DNA of 28,500 bases from Prorocentrum cordatum (lineage: Eukaryota > Sar > Dinophyceae > Prorocentrales > Prorocentraceae): positions 64,001 through 92,500 of the forward strand of contig CAUYUJ010002074.1 of NCBI GenBank assembly GCA_963575745.1. The letters run 5' to 3'. The notes below the pieces were generated by a model. It was not told the origin of the DNA. It searched no databases and worked only from the letters and a program-made list of their open reading frames with translations. The position numbers were made by a program, and so were the translations under genes. How positions within the stretch are numbered: position 1 is the stretch's first letter; each line of letters opens with the position of its first letter. Shown here piece by piece: positions 1-10,385 of this stretch.

Positions 1-188
1 CGCTCTCGACCCGCGGATCAGAAAAGTGCCCAATCAGGCCCCGCGGCGCCCCTCGGTCGCTGCCGGCCACGGCCTTGGCGCCGAGGCGCCGCGTGACAGT
101 CTCGCGCGGGCGCGTGCGCTCTCTCGAGGCTTCTGGAGACCCCTGGCTGCGGAGGTCGCTCGATGCCGAACGGCCCGCGCTCGGCCGC

Positions 189-349
189 GCGTAGAGGTCG
201 GGGCGCCCTCGAGGGCGCGAAGTTATTCGCGCTTCGCGCTTCGCGGTTCGGCTCCGATTCCTCCTCGTCCTCCTCTTCTCCCCTGGGAGGCGGCGCGAGA
301 GGGCGAAGTTATTCGCACTTCGCGCTTCGCGCAGCGCGAAGCGCGAAGT
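189..349. repeat. CGCGAAG-rich direct and inverted repeats
   Basis: The stretch GCGAAGTTATTCGC followed by TTCGCGCTTCGCG occurs twice (about 213-245 and 300-332). The second copy runs into a perfect palindrome: 317-332 is the exact reverse complement of 334-349, 16 bp per arm around a single central A at 333. The opening GCGTAGAGGTCGGGG (189-203) recurs exactly at 518-532, where it forms the left border of the 172-bp inverted-repeat element. No protein-like signal is visible in the overlapping open frames, which are arginine/alanine-rich products of GC-rich DNA. Confidence 0.8.
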
Positions 350-526
350 TGGGAGCCCTTAGTAGAGTGCTTAAGAAAACCTAAGTTTTCGGCCAGAGTC
401 TCGATTATTCTTAACTTTTCCATGTAAATCCTAAGATTTGAATGGAAATGTTGGGTTTTTACTCAAGTTCTGAGACTATGAATTTCTTAACCCATGATTT
501 CTCAAGCATTTCGCAGGGCGTAGAGG

Positions 527-698
527 TCGGGGGTGGACAGAACCCCCAACAGTGACACATCGATTCGTGAATTGTCCGTTTTCGGTTCGTGAGAGGGCGC
601 CGTGGCCGTTATTTTCCAGGCTTGCGCCCGCCAGGTTTGGGCCTCAGGTCGTTTTCACTAAACCACGTTTTACTGAAGGGGGGTCTGTCCATCGCCGA
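527..698. mobile_element. 172-bp MITE-like element, copy 1
   Basis: This 172-bp block has terminal inverted repeats. The left end begins TCGGGGGTGGACAGA; the right end, reverse complemented, begins TCGGCGATGGACAGA, and 18 of the first 21 positions pair. It is flanked by AGAGG (522-526) and AGAAG (699-703), a near-perfect 5-bp target duplication. A second copy of exactly the same length lies at 11642-11813 and is about 94% identical with no gaps. There is no coding capacity. Size, terminal repeats and short target duplication fit a non-autonomous DNA transposon; the superfamily cannot be named from this alone. Confidence 0.8.
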
Positions 699-703
699 AG
701 AAG

Positions 704-2130
704 GGGGGTTAGGGGGGAGGGGGGAACGCTTCTTTGAAGGGGAGGCGGCTTCTCAGAACGCGCGGGCCTCGCCTGTAGACGCAGGGCCGGCGCCTTCTCA
801 GAAGCAGCCCCCTTCGAAGAAGCTTCCCCCCCTCCCCCTGCCCTCCCCTGTGCGCGCCGCTGACGCGATGCGGCAGGCAGAGCCCAGAACCCGCGCCGTC
901 ACGGCAACAATGGACCGCTGTGCGGCTCTCGGCCCCCGCCGCCGTGGTTCGCCCCTGTGCCCCGTCCTCGCCAGCTGCGCTGCGCAGTGCTCGCCGGGCT
1001 CCCCGCTCTCCCCGTCGCGCCGCCCCCCAATGCCTGGCGGCTCCGCTCGCGCTCGCCCCCTGCGTGCGGAGCCAGTGCCCCCACGCCGCGCGACCCCGGG
1101 GCGGCCGCGCGCGTTGCTGCGACGCCGAGGGCGTGTGTGATGTGTGCATCGGGGAGTGCAGTCTTGCCGCGCGCTTCACCAGGAAACGTGTCCCACTCGC
1201 CGGTCTTCCTACTGCAAGGTGCTCCGCCAACTGGGCCTTCTGTCGCGCCGGAGGGAAGCACGAGTGGTCGACAGGAGGAGGTCGTCTGTGGATGGCTTGG
1301 GTGGAGCTGCCACCAGGGTGAGGCACACCTCCCACCCAGGTGTCTTCAGTGACGACGCGGCTCCCACCAGCAGAGAGTAGACAAGAGGCAGTTTTGGAGA
1401 GACGAGAAGCGGGAGACAGGAGACGGGGCGACTAGCAATACACCAGTTCAGCAGGGAGTTTCACAGCCTCGCGCCACTAATGGGGGCCGTCTGGTGAATG
1501 TGATAAAAACGAACAATCAAGACCGTCAGCGTGATATTGCAAGTGGGTGCACGCGTTGTACCTTTCGTTTCCATCACCGTGCGCGACTAACGGAAGATAG
1601 ACGACAGGTGTGACGTTCACTGTCGTCATGGCAGCCCGGGTTGGGATTGCTATGGCTTGGGCCGCGTTTCAAATTCTGCTGCTGGCACAACGTTGACGTT
1701 ACACACATTCTGTTCACGAGGAAACGATTTGCCTTCCAATCGATATGCTGTATGTTAGAGCTCATATTTGAAATCAGGCGACCTCCTGGGACGTGTTGGC
1801 AGTCGGTGGGGGCGGCACAAGTTTTGACAGCCGCACCGTTTCTGGCGGAAGGACCTCGATCGTTATGGCTATCATTTCTGTCCTGGCTATTCCTGCAGGG
1901 CTGCGTCCTCTGTCGTCTTGGGGCATCGTGTTGCCCGTCGGGGGCATCTCGTGGCCTTCTGGGCCAACTTGGGGCCACTTTGGACAATCCTAACAGGGTC
2001 TTTGGCAACGTAGGATGGCCAGGGGGGTGAGACCCTTCCAGGTGAGTCATTTTGACCCCGAAGGCTCCCCTAGCGAACACCAGGCATGAAATACGATCGG
2101 AAAGGTGAAGAACAGGAAGCAACAGGCCTG
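704..2130. other. Unique sequence without recognisable gene
   Basis: From 704 to about 1140 the DNA is very GC-rich, with CCCCTCCCC and GCCGCC runs. From 1140 to 2130 composition is more balanced and looks like unique sequence. Several overlapping frames are open on both strands (up to about 208 codons on minus, 709-1335), but composition-driven Arg/Pro/Ala content and the absence of any recognisable motif argue against calling a gene. A Cys-containing stretch on plus around 1105-1320 (CDVCIGEC and beyond) might be a short exon, but I cannot support it. Confidence 0.6.
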
Positions 2131-2144
2131 ACTATGTATGTATG

Positions 2145-2175
<31 letters not shown>

Positions 2176-3318
2176 TTCTATAGACATTCACCTATGTATA
2201 TAGGTCTGTATGTCTATAGGTATATGCAGGAGTATACGTAAATGTTTATGCATATGTATATTTATATGTGTTCGGACATGTCTATGTATACGTATCTAGA
2301 ATCCTGTATATGCATGTGTATATATATATGTACATGTATCTGTACATGTATTTGTATGTGTATATGTATATGTGTATGTGTATGCATGTCGGTATGAAGG
2401 TGTACATGTTCATGTACAGTATGTCTATATGTATATGTATATGTACATGCATGGGTTTATGTATATGTATACGTACATGTATATGTACATTCATATGTAT
2501 GTGTATATGTATATGTCTAGATCTATGTCTATGTATATGTATATGTACATGTGTATGTATATGTAAATGTATGTGTATTTATATAAATATATGTATAAGC
2601 ATATGTATATATACATGTGCATGCATATGCATATGTATGCGTACATGTATATGTATATATTTATGTGTATGTGTATATATGTGTATATGTATATAAGTAT
2701 AGGCAGATGTATATGTATTTGTATCTGCATTTGCTTTTGCTCATGCATACGTACATGCAAATGTATATGTCTCTGTACTTGTATATGTATCTGTATACGT
2801 ACACGTATGTGCATATGTATATGTATATGTATATGCATATGCATATGTATATGTATATGTTTATGTGTATGGATATGTCGATGTGTATGTGCAAGTATGT
2901 GTACATGTATATGCATATGTGCATGTACATGCTTATGTGTATGTATGTGTAAAATTGTATATATGTATATGTACATGTATATGTACACGCATAGGTATAT
3001 GAATGTGTACCTGTATCGGTATAGGTGTTTGTACATGTTTATGTCTATGTATTCGTATATATTCATGTAGACGTACATGTATATGTATACATGTATATAT
3101 ATATATAGGTATATTTGTTTTTTTTTACATGCATATGTATATGTATATGTCTATGTACAAGTACATGTAAACGTACATGTATGTGTATGTGTGTGTACAT
3201 GTATATGTATACGTCTACGTATATGTATAGGTATTTGTAAATGTATATGTGTATGCTGATGTTGATGTTCATGTATTTGTGTATGTATAGGTAGATGTCT
3301 ATGTGTATGTCTATGTCG

Positions 3319-3353
<35 letters not shown>

Positions 3354-3434
3354 CATGCATATGTATATGTATCTGTGTAAGTCTATGTCTATGTCTATGC
3401 ATATGTACATGGATATGCAACTGCACATGTATAC

Positions 3435-3466
<32 letters not shown>

Positions 3467-3519
3467 CTAAGTCTATTTCTATGTCTATGCATATGTATAT
3501 GTATATGTAGATGTATATA

Positions 3520-3555
<36 letters not shown>

Positions 3556-4258
3556 CGTATGTATAGGTACATGTATAGGTATATGTATATGTTTATGAAT
3601 ATGTACACGACTATGCTTATATATGCATATATATATAGATGTGTATGTATATATGAGCATGTGGATGTGTATGAACATGCATATGCATATGTATGTGTAC
3701 ATGTAAATGTATATATATATATGTATGTGTATGTGTAGATAGATGTATATTTATATAGGTAAAGGCTGATGTACATGTATTTGTATTTGCATTTGCTTTT
3801 GCTCATGTATAGGTACATGCAAATGTAAGGGCCTCTGTGCTTGTATATGTATCTGTACATGTATACGTATGTGCATATGTATATGTATATGTATATGTAT
3901 ATGTCATGTATATGTATATGGCGATGTGTATGTACAAGTATATGTACATGTATTTGCATCTGTACATGTACATGTGTATGTTTGTGTAACATTGTAAATC
4001 TGTATATGTACATGTATATGTATATGCATAGGTCTATGACTGTGTACCTGTATCGGTATATGTGTTTATACATGTTTATGTCTATGTTTTCGTATATGTT
4101 TATGTATACGTACATGTATATGTATACATGTATATATTTATATGTATGTTTATTTGTTTTTACATGCATATGTATATGTATGTGTCTATGTATATGTGTA
4201 TGTACATGTATATGTATGTGTATGTGTATGTCTATGTGTATATGTATATGTATACGTC

Positions 4259-4293
<35 letters not shown>

Positions 4294-4493
4294 GTATGCT
4301 GATGTGGATGTTCATGTATATGTATATGTATAGGTAGATGTCTATGTGTATGTCTATGTCGATGTGTATATATATATGTATATGTACATGTATATGTACA
4401 TGTATAGGTATATGTATATGTCTAAGTCTATGTCTATATCTATGCATATGTATATGTATATGTATATATCTGAGTCTATTTCTATGTCTATGC

Positions 4494-4541
<48 letters not shown>

Positions 4542-4601
4542 TTATGTATATGTATAGTTATATGTATATGTATATGTATATGTGTATGTATATGTATATT
4601 C

Positions 4602-4651
<50 letters not shown>

Positions 4652-4736
4652 GTTACTATGTATACGTATATGTGTATTTGTGTATGTATATATCTATGAA
4701 CATGTATATGTAGATGTAAATGCACATATACATATA
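2131..4736. repeat. (TATGTA)-type array with 1.04-kb higher-order units
   Basis: About 2.6 kb of interrupted TATGTA/TATATG hexamers, with TACATG, TGCATA and GTCTATG variants and a pure (TA)n run near 2150-2175. The variants are not random: landmark words recur about 1.04-1.06 kb apart in the same order. TTGCTTTTGCTCATG occurs at 2731 and 3793. The ATTTG-T run before ACATGCATATG occurs at 3112 and 4151. GTATGCTGATG occurs at 3251 and 4294. The array is therefore two diverged copies of a long unit (roughly 2690-3730 and 3730-4736). The open frames through it, alternating Met/Tyr/Ile/His/Val, are artefacts of a hexamer that lacks stops in several frames. Confidence 0.95.
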
Positions 4737-4914
4737 ACGGCGCACCGGGCCCGGCGGCCGAGGGCCGGAATTTCGACCACAAATGTGGGCACCGGGGCCT
4801 GGGCCCGCCTCTGGCAGCCCCGGGCAGCCCTCAGGCAGTAATCCCGGCGGCCCCAGACGGTCTCGAGACGCCCTAAAGACGCCGTCCAGGGGTCTCTGGC
4901 GACGCACGATGCGT
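4737..4914. other. GC-rich spacer between two arrays
   Basis: A unique GC-rich block (GGGCCCGGCGGCCGAGGGCCGG and onward) with an abrupt edge against the AT-rich hexamer array. It grades into the CCCAAGAGGC-type array. A comparable GC-rich block follows the smaller hexamer array at 6085-6230, so the order hexamer array, GC spacer, decamer array occurs twice. Confidence 0.5.
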
Positions 4915-5720
4915 TTTTAATTGCCCAGAGGCCCCCAAGACGCCCCCAAGAGGCCTTTCAAGATGCCGCCCAAGAGCGCCCTAAGAGGGCAAACTCGTTG
5001 ATTTTCGTTTGCTTTTTCAATGTTTTTTGCATTCTCGCTGTTTCGTGTTTCCGGCGCTAAAGCACCGCCCAAGAGGCTCCCCAAACCGCTCCAAGACGGC
5101 CCAAGAGGCCCCCAAGAGGGCCCCAAGATGGCCCAAGAGAGTCCCGAGACAGCCCCAGAGCCGCCCAAGACGGCGCAAGAGGGTCCCAAGAAGGCCCCAA
5201 AAAGAGCTCAAGAGAGGGAACGAGAACTGAAAAATTTAGCTCTCCGTCCCCAGATGCCCCCAACAGACCCCAAGAGGCCCTCAGGAAGCCCCCAAGAGGC
5301 CCCAAGAGGCCCTCAAGAGGCCCCAAGAGGCCTCCAAGAAGCCCAAAAGAGGCTCCAAGAGGCCCCAAGACGGCACCCAAAAGGCTTCAAAACTCTTTCT
5401 AAAAGGCCCCCGAAGACATGCCAATAAGTTCCCATGACGCCTTCAAGACGCAGTCCAGGATGCTCCGAGGAGGCCCCAAGACGGCCCCAAGAGAGCCGAA
5501 GAGGCCCCCACGAGGCCCCCAAGCGGCCTCAAGCAGCATCCAGGAGGCCAGAAAGATGCCCCCAAGAGCCCAGCGGTCCAGGCGGGGGCCGAACGAACAT
5601 TTCCAGCCCTGGGCTCCCGGAAGCCCAACAGGAAGTCCCACGTAGCTCGCAAGAACCCCCCCGACGCTCCCGAGACGTCCAAAGGGCTTCCCAGACAGCC
5701 CAAGATGCAAAAAAACAACT
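4915..5720. repeat. Degenerate CCCAAGAGGC / CCCAAGACGGC array, block 1
   Basis: Roughly 10-11-bp units of the form CCCAAGAGGC, CCCCAAGACGG or TCCAAGAGGCC recur with substitutions and small phase shifts. A non-repetitive interruption (about 4990-5060) is relatively AT-rich. Translations give Pro/Arg/Gln/Lys-rich strings on plus and Gly/Leu/Ser/Trp-rich strings on minus, without domain-like structure. The same family recurs at 6240-6800 and 9340-9560, and a short run near 28340-28370. Confidence 0.9.
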
Positions 5721-5787
5721 GCGATGCCCAGGGGTGCGTTTGGACAAGAATTTCGAGACGAAGCCAGCCTTGGCCACGAATGGCGCC

Positions 5788-5880
5788 TCGGAGGCGGAAA
5801 GGAGGGTCATCCGGTTGCGGAAAGGGGGGTCATCGGGGGGCGGAAATGGGGGCCATCCGTGAGTGGAAAGGGGGGTCCCT
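5788..5880. repeat. CGGAAAGGGGGGTCATC minisatellite
   Basis: About four imperfect copies of a 21-23-bp unit based on CGGAAAGGGGGGTCATCCG lie in tandem immediately before the next (TATGTA) array. There is no coding evidence. Confidence 0.8.
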
Positions 5881-5900
5881 GAGCGACAGATGAGCGACAC

Positions 5901-5904
5901 ACAC

Positions 5905-5950
<46 letters not shown>

Positions 5951-6084
5951 ATATACACATGTGTACATATATATATATAAATATGTTTGCTTTTTATGTT
6001 TATGTATCTACACATAATCACACATATATATATGTATACATACATCTATCTCTATACTTGTGTGACATACATACATACCCGAAT
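5901..6084. repeat. Short (TATGTA)n array
   Basis: A near-perfect TATGTA hexamer run from about 5905 to 5950 passes into a looser ATATAT/ACATAC-rich tract to about 6080. It separates decamer blocks 1 and 2. Confidence 0.9.
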
Positions 6085-6239
6085 CCAGGGCCGGGGGCCT
6101 CCAAAAGAGGGGCGCCGACAGCGCGTGGGGGCTCCGGGCCTCCGACGCTCTCCCGAGCGGCCCAGGGAGCGCCCCGGACGGTGCCCGAGGCGCGGCACGG
6201 ACCGCCCGGAGGCTCGAGGAGGCCTCGAAGAGTCCCCCA

Positions 6240-6800
6240 AGACAGCCTAAAGCGACGCGAAGATCGGGACAAAATCGGATCGGGATAACTCGAAATCTCT
6301 GGGAATCGGCGGGTTTGGAGGATGTATTGGGCGCCGCGGCCGCTCCAGAGCGTTCCGGAACGCTCTGGGCCCAAGACAGCCCAGATGGCGCCGACATAGT
6401 CCGAGATAGGCCCAAGACATCCAGTACCCAGCCCACCAGGGCCCCAAGAAGGCTCCAAGAGGTCCCCCGAGAGAGCCCTGCGAGGCACACATGTCGCGCG
6501 TTCGAGCTCCCAACGTTCCAAGAAGGCCGAAGAGACTCCCAAGACCGCCCCAAGACAGCCGAAAAGACTTCCAAGAGAGCGCCAAGACAGCCCAATTAAG
6601 CTTCGAGACTGCCCGGGGAACCGCCCAAGACGGCCCCAAAGCGCCCCAGCACATGCCCAAGACGGGTCCAGAAGGGGGATCGGGAGGCCCCAAGAAGCTC
6701 CCGAGACGCCTCCAGGACCCTCCGAGGCCCAGCACGCCCCAGACGCCTTGGAGACCCAAAATGGACCCCCAGAGCTTCCAAAGCCAGCCCCCAACAGGCT
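6240..6800. repeat. Degenerate CCCAAGAGGC array, block 2
   Basis: Same family as 4915-5720, with CCCAAGACAGCC, CCAAGAGAGC and CCCAAGAAG variants. The segment 6280-6368 near its start is related, on the opposite strand, to 25600-25690. It contains a perfect 24-bp palindrome at 6345-6368. The open frames on both strands come from repeat composition. Confidence 0.85.
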
Positions 6801-7035
6801 TCAAGCTGCCTCCTCAGAGCCCCTTACAAGTCTCCAGACTGCCTTCCCAAGGAGCACCAAGAAACCAAAGTCGCTGATTTTTGCTAGTTTTCCAACCGCG
6901 AAAAGCGCCTCGCCCACCTCCGTGACATTTGGCCCCTTTTTCCCTACCTAGGCTCTGCCTAGAAGGGTTCTTACTCGCTTGGCTCAAAGGGGCCGGGCAG
7001 TGCAAACCGCCCTGGGCGGTTCCCCCAGTCCCCTG
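6800..7035. other. Unique spacer, nothing recognised
   Basis: A moderately GC-rich stretch between repeat blocks. The sequence GGTTCCCCCAGTCCCCTGGGAGCCAAGCAA (7018-7047) and a related GGTTCCCCCAGTTGCGCTCCCTGGGTGCCAAGCAA (7077-7111) form a partial direct repeat leading into the AAAGCA tract. No exon is supported. Confidence 0.5.
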
Positions 7036-7039
7036 GGAG

Positions 7040-7162
7040 CCAAGCAAGAGCAACAGCAAAGGTGAAAGCAAACGCGCGGTTCCCCCAGTTGCGCTCCCTG
7101 GGTGCCAAGCAAAAGCAAAAGCAAAGGCAAAAGTGAAGGCAAAAGCGAAGGCAAAGCAATAT
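7040..7162. repeat. (AAAGCA)n tract
   Basis: Hexamers of GCAAAA/AAAGCA type with GGC and GTG variants, interrupted by a copy of the GGTTCCCCCAGT word. A related tract lies at 7908-8045. Confidence 0.85.
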
Positions 7163-7340
7163 GATTGCATAGCATAGCATAGCGCAGCATAGCATAGCGC
7201 AGCATAGCATAGCATAACATTGCCTAGCCTAGCCTAGCCTAGCCCAGCATATCATTGCGCAGCATAGCATAGCATAGCATAGCATAGCATAGCAGAGCAG
7301 AGCAGAGCATGGCATAGCATAGCCTAGCGCAGCACAGCAC
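7163..7340. repeat. (AGCAT)n pentamer array
   Basis: A pentanucleotide array AGCAT/AGCCT/AGCGC with few interruptions, about 35 units. Because the unit is 5 bp, its minus-strand frames read as repeating Met-Leu-Cys-Tyr-Ala; this is not a gene. Confidence 0.95.
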
Positions 7341-7346
7341 CCACTA

Positions 7347-7382
7347 TTGCTGCTGCTGCTGCTGCTATATATATATATATAC
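7347..7382. repeat. (CTG)n followed by (TA)n
   Basis: A short CTG run, about six units, directly joined to a TATATA run. Confidence 0.9.
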
Positions 7383-7638
7383 TTATGTGTGTGTGTGCGC
7401 ACATATGTTCCATGCATGTTGTCCGTCAGTGGGCCATCTTGAACCCTTAGTGGGGCAGCTTGAGCCCTTAGGATTCACGAAGTTTTCGCACATAGCACCG
7501 GCCCGGAGACATGAAACCCGACGTATTATCGCATGTCCTAAATGTCTTTCTATATATGCAAATGTATGTGTATATATACATAACACCCATGTGTAATGGT
7601 GCATGTGTGTGTGCGTGTGTATGCATGTATTTGTTCAG

Positions 7639-7861
7639 CACCGCGCCGTAATGCCTTTCATCCTCGTTGCCGTTCAGCTTCAATTCCGCGACTCGCAGAG
7701 CCACGCAAGAGCGTGCAGCAGTGTATTGCGTCTTGCGGGCATTCTTACGGACCTCGAGTGGCGAGGCACGAGACCCAGCAAGCAGTGTTGAGCATCCTGC
7801 AGAGAACAATGTTCCAAGTCGTGCGGTGTAGGCCGGATCTGGAGCATTTTCAAGCACACCC
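7639..7861 (+). CDS. Possible isolated exon, unknown protein
   Basis: Between two repeat tracts, about 220 bp has balanced composition and an open plus frame. It is bounded by a plausible acceptor (TTGTTCAG, ending 7638) and a plausible donor (GTGAGC at 7862). The frame includes words such as RHETQQAVLSILQRTMF and CRPDLEHFQAHP, which look like an ordinary amphipathic protein rather than repeat translation. However, the minus strand is also open across the interval, so strand and even coding status are uncertain. I recognise no family and see no catalytic motif. It could equally be unique intronic sequence. Confidence 0.2.
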
Positions 7862-7907
7862 GGTGAGCGAATGCAGAAACATGCGTGTGTGTGTGTGTCT
7901 GTGCGCA

Positions 7908-8050
7908 GGCAAAGCAAAAGCAAAACCAAACAAAAACAACAACAAAAGCAAAGCAAACGCAACAGCAACAACAAACACAAAAGCAAAGGCAAAGGCAAAA
8001 ACAAAGGCAAGAGCAAAAGCAAAGGCAATGCAAAGCAACAACAAAACCAA
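7908..8050. repeat. (AAAGCA/AACAAC)n tract
   Basis: A-rich hexamers and triplets (GCAAAA, AACAAC, AAAGGC) without T for long stretches. Its strand-asymmetric composition produces Lys/Gln/Asn-rich plus frames and Leu/Phe/Cys-rich minus frames. Confidence 0.9.
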
Positions 8051-8054
8051 TGCG

Positions 8055-8306
8055 AACATGTAGATGTAGATGTAGGTGTAGGTGTAGATGTGGATGTAGA
8101 TGTAGGTTTATATGTAGATGTAGATGTAAATGTAAATGTAGGTGTAGATGTATATGTAGATGTGAGTCTCGCTGTTGATGTATGTGTAGATGTATATGCA
8201 GGTGTGGATGTAGATGTAGCTGTAGGTGTAGATGTAGATACAGGTCCAGATGTCGATGTAGGTGTCGATGTATATGTAGGTGTTAATCTTGATGTAGATG
8301 TGAAGA
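8055..8306. repeat. (GATGTA)n array
   Basis: Hexamers GATGTA/GGTGTA with TATGTA variants, about 40 units. It translates as repeating Val-Asp; no gene is inferred. Confidence 0.95.
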
Positions 8307-8385
8307 ACCCCCAGTGCCCCGCCCTCGTCTTGCTGCCTGCTTCTGCTGTTGCTTCACTTGCGGCGTGGCGTTGGCGGTTCTGGCG

Positions 8386-8409
8386 CTACTACTACTACTA
8401 CTACTACTG

Positions 8410-8506
<97 letters not shown>

Positions 8507-8507
8507 A

Positions 8508-8574
<67 letters not shown>

Positions 8575-8755
8575 GCTGCTGCTACTACTGTACTACTACC
8601 ACTACTACTACTTTTACTACTACTACTACTACTCTACTACTCCTACCACTACTACTACTACTTCTACCACTACTACTCCTACTCTACTACTCCTACTCTA
8701 CTACTTTTACTACTCTACTACCACTCCTACTACTTCTACCACTACTACTCCTACT

Positions 8756-8810
<55 letters not shown>

Positions 8811-8811
8811 A

Positions 8812-8869
<58 letters not shown>

Positions 8870-9155
8870 TACTACTACCACTACTTTGCCACTACTACTA
8901 CTCCTACTACTACTACTCCTACTTCTACCACTACTCTACCATTACTACTACTACTCTACGACTACTACTTCTACCACTTCTACTCCTACTCTACTACTCG
9001 TACTCTACTACTACTACCACTACTACTACTCCTCTACTACTACTACTATTATTATTACTATATTACTACTACTACTACCACTACTACTACTACTACTACT
9101 ACTTCTTCTACCATCACTACTGCTGCTACTACTACTAGTACTACTACTACTACTC

Positions 9156-9191
<36 letters not shown>

Positions 9192-9292
9192 TTATTACTA
9201 CTATTATTACTACTACTACTGCTGCTACTGCTGCTGCTACTACTACTACTACTGCTACTTACTACAACAACTACTACTACTGTTGCTTTCCT
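8386..9292. repeat. (TAC)n array, about 0.9 kb
   Basis: A long trinucleotide array of CTA/TAC with CTC, CTT, ATT and CTG variants. Subregions with TCTACTACTCCTAC and CTTCTACCACTACTACTCC recur, giving a higher-order texture in about 8640-8760 and 8890-9020. The reading frames are poly-Thr, poly-Leu and poly-Tyr strings. A run this long implies replication slippage and later partial decay. Confidence 0.95.
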
Positions 9293-9334
9293 AGGGGCTC
9301 CAACTCCTAGGTAGGGTCGCATTGGGATAATTTG

Positions 9335-9560
9335 ATACTCCCTCCCCGGCCTCCAAGGGGCCCCAAGACGCCCGGGAGGCGTCCAAGACGGCCCCGAGGG
9401 GCCCCCAAAAATGGTCCAAGAGGGCCCCGAGTCGGCCAAACATCGCTCGAAGACGCCTGCCCCCAAGGGGCCCCGAGAAGCCCCGAGACGCCCCCCCAAA
9501 TAAACATCAAAGGGGTGCGGAAACCCGAGAGATTTCCAAGAGGCCCTCAGGAGGCACGAC
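9335..9560. repeat. Degenerate CCCAAGACG array, block 3
   Basis: The same satellite family as 4915-5720 and 6240-6800: GGGGCCCCAAGACGCCC, CCAAGAGGGCCCC and CCCCGAGACGCCCC variants. It begins about 40 bp after the (TAC)n array. Confidence 0.85.
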
Positions 9561-9624
9561 TTTGTTTCTCGCCTGTGCTTGAGAGCGCTGGCCAAGATCT
9601 TCCACTGCCCCCCCCCAGCCTGGG

Positions 9625-9665
9625 CTAGAACCTGAGCGCGCGCGAAGTGCGCGCGATGGTTCTAG
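9625..9665. repeat. Hairpin with CTAGAACC arms
   Basis: A 41-bp imperfect palindrome. The outer arm CTAGAACC (9625-9632) pairs with GGTTCTAG (9658-9665). An inner CGCGCGC pairs with GCGCGCG around the small loop GAAGT. It is not followed by a T tract, so a Pol III or bacterial type terminator is not supported. Confidence 0.75.
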
Positions 9666-9744
9666 TATATACCTAGACGACCACCCTTCGGGTGATAAGG
9701 AGGTTGTGTGGGGGGGGGGAGAGGGGGGGGAACCGACGCCTGAT

Positions 9745-10385
9745 TCAATCGATCTCACTATCGATCTCACTCAACGGGACACCACGGGACACCGCGGGAC
9801 ACCACGGGACACCATCGGACACTTGTCGATCTCAATATCGATCTCGCTCAACGGGACACCACGGGACACCGCGGGAGACTTCTCGATCTCACTATCGGTC
9901 TCACTATCGATCTCACTAACGATCTCACTCAACGGGACACCACGGGACACCACGGGACACCACATGGATCTCACTATCGATTTCAGTGTCGATCTCAGCC
10001 ATAATCGATCTCAGTATCGACCTCACTTTTTGGGGGCACCACGGGACGCCACGTGACACCTTGGGGCACCGCCTCGATTTCAATATCGATGTCAGTAGGG
10101 ATCGCACTATCGATCTCACTAGCGATCTCACTATCGATCTCATTATCGATCTTACTAGCGATCTCATGCGACGGGACACCACGGGACACCACGGGACACC
10201 GCGGGACACCGCGGGCCACCGCCGGTCGGAAGGCGGACGCACTGAAGGCTGAAAAACAACATTTGTCTTGGTTTTGCCTTACCAGCGGCGTGTTCATTCA
10301 TCCCAACGGGACACCACGGGACACCACGGGACGCCACGGGACACCACGGGACACCGCGGGCCTCTGCCAGACGGAAGGTGGACGG
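9745..10385. repeat. Interleaved 12-bp and 11-bp minisatellites
   Basis: Two different tandem units alternate: a 12-bp unit ATCGATCTCACT and an 11-bp unit ACGGGACACCAC. The switch CACTCAACGGGACACC recurs at about 9768, 9846 and 9926, with related junctions at about 10168 and 10300. After about 10205 a longer non-repeat segment containing GGAAGGCGGA, AACAACATTTGTCTT and TTTGCCTTA occurs twice (about 10225-10285 and 10378-10428), separated by another GGGACACCAC run. Open frames across the block are repeat translations. Confidence 0.9.

Noticed and set aside
2268-4841. Many Met/Tyr/His/Ile-rich frames
   Set aside because: All derive from TATGTA hexamers, which lack stop codons in several frames.
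7163-7340. Telomere-like short repeat
   Set aside because: AGCAT pentamers do not match TTTAGGG-type telomere repeats and lie internally.
8314-9314. Poly-Thr, poly-Leu and poly-Tyr frames of 274-321 codons
   Set aside because: Direct translation of (TAC)n in three phases.
9745-10385. Regular short repeats suggestive of a CRISPR array
   Set aside because: Units are 11-12 bp with no unique spacers, and the context is eukaryotic.
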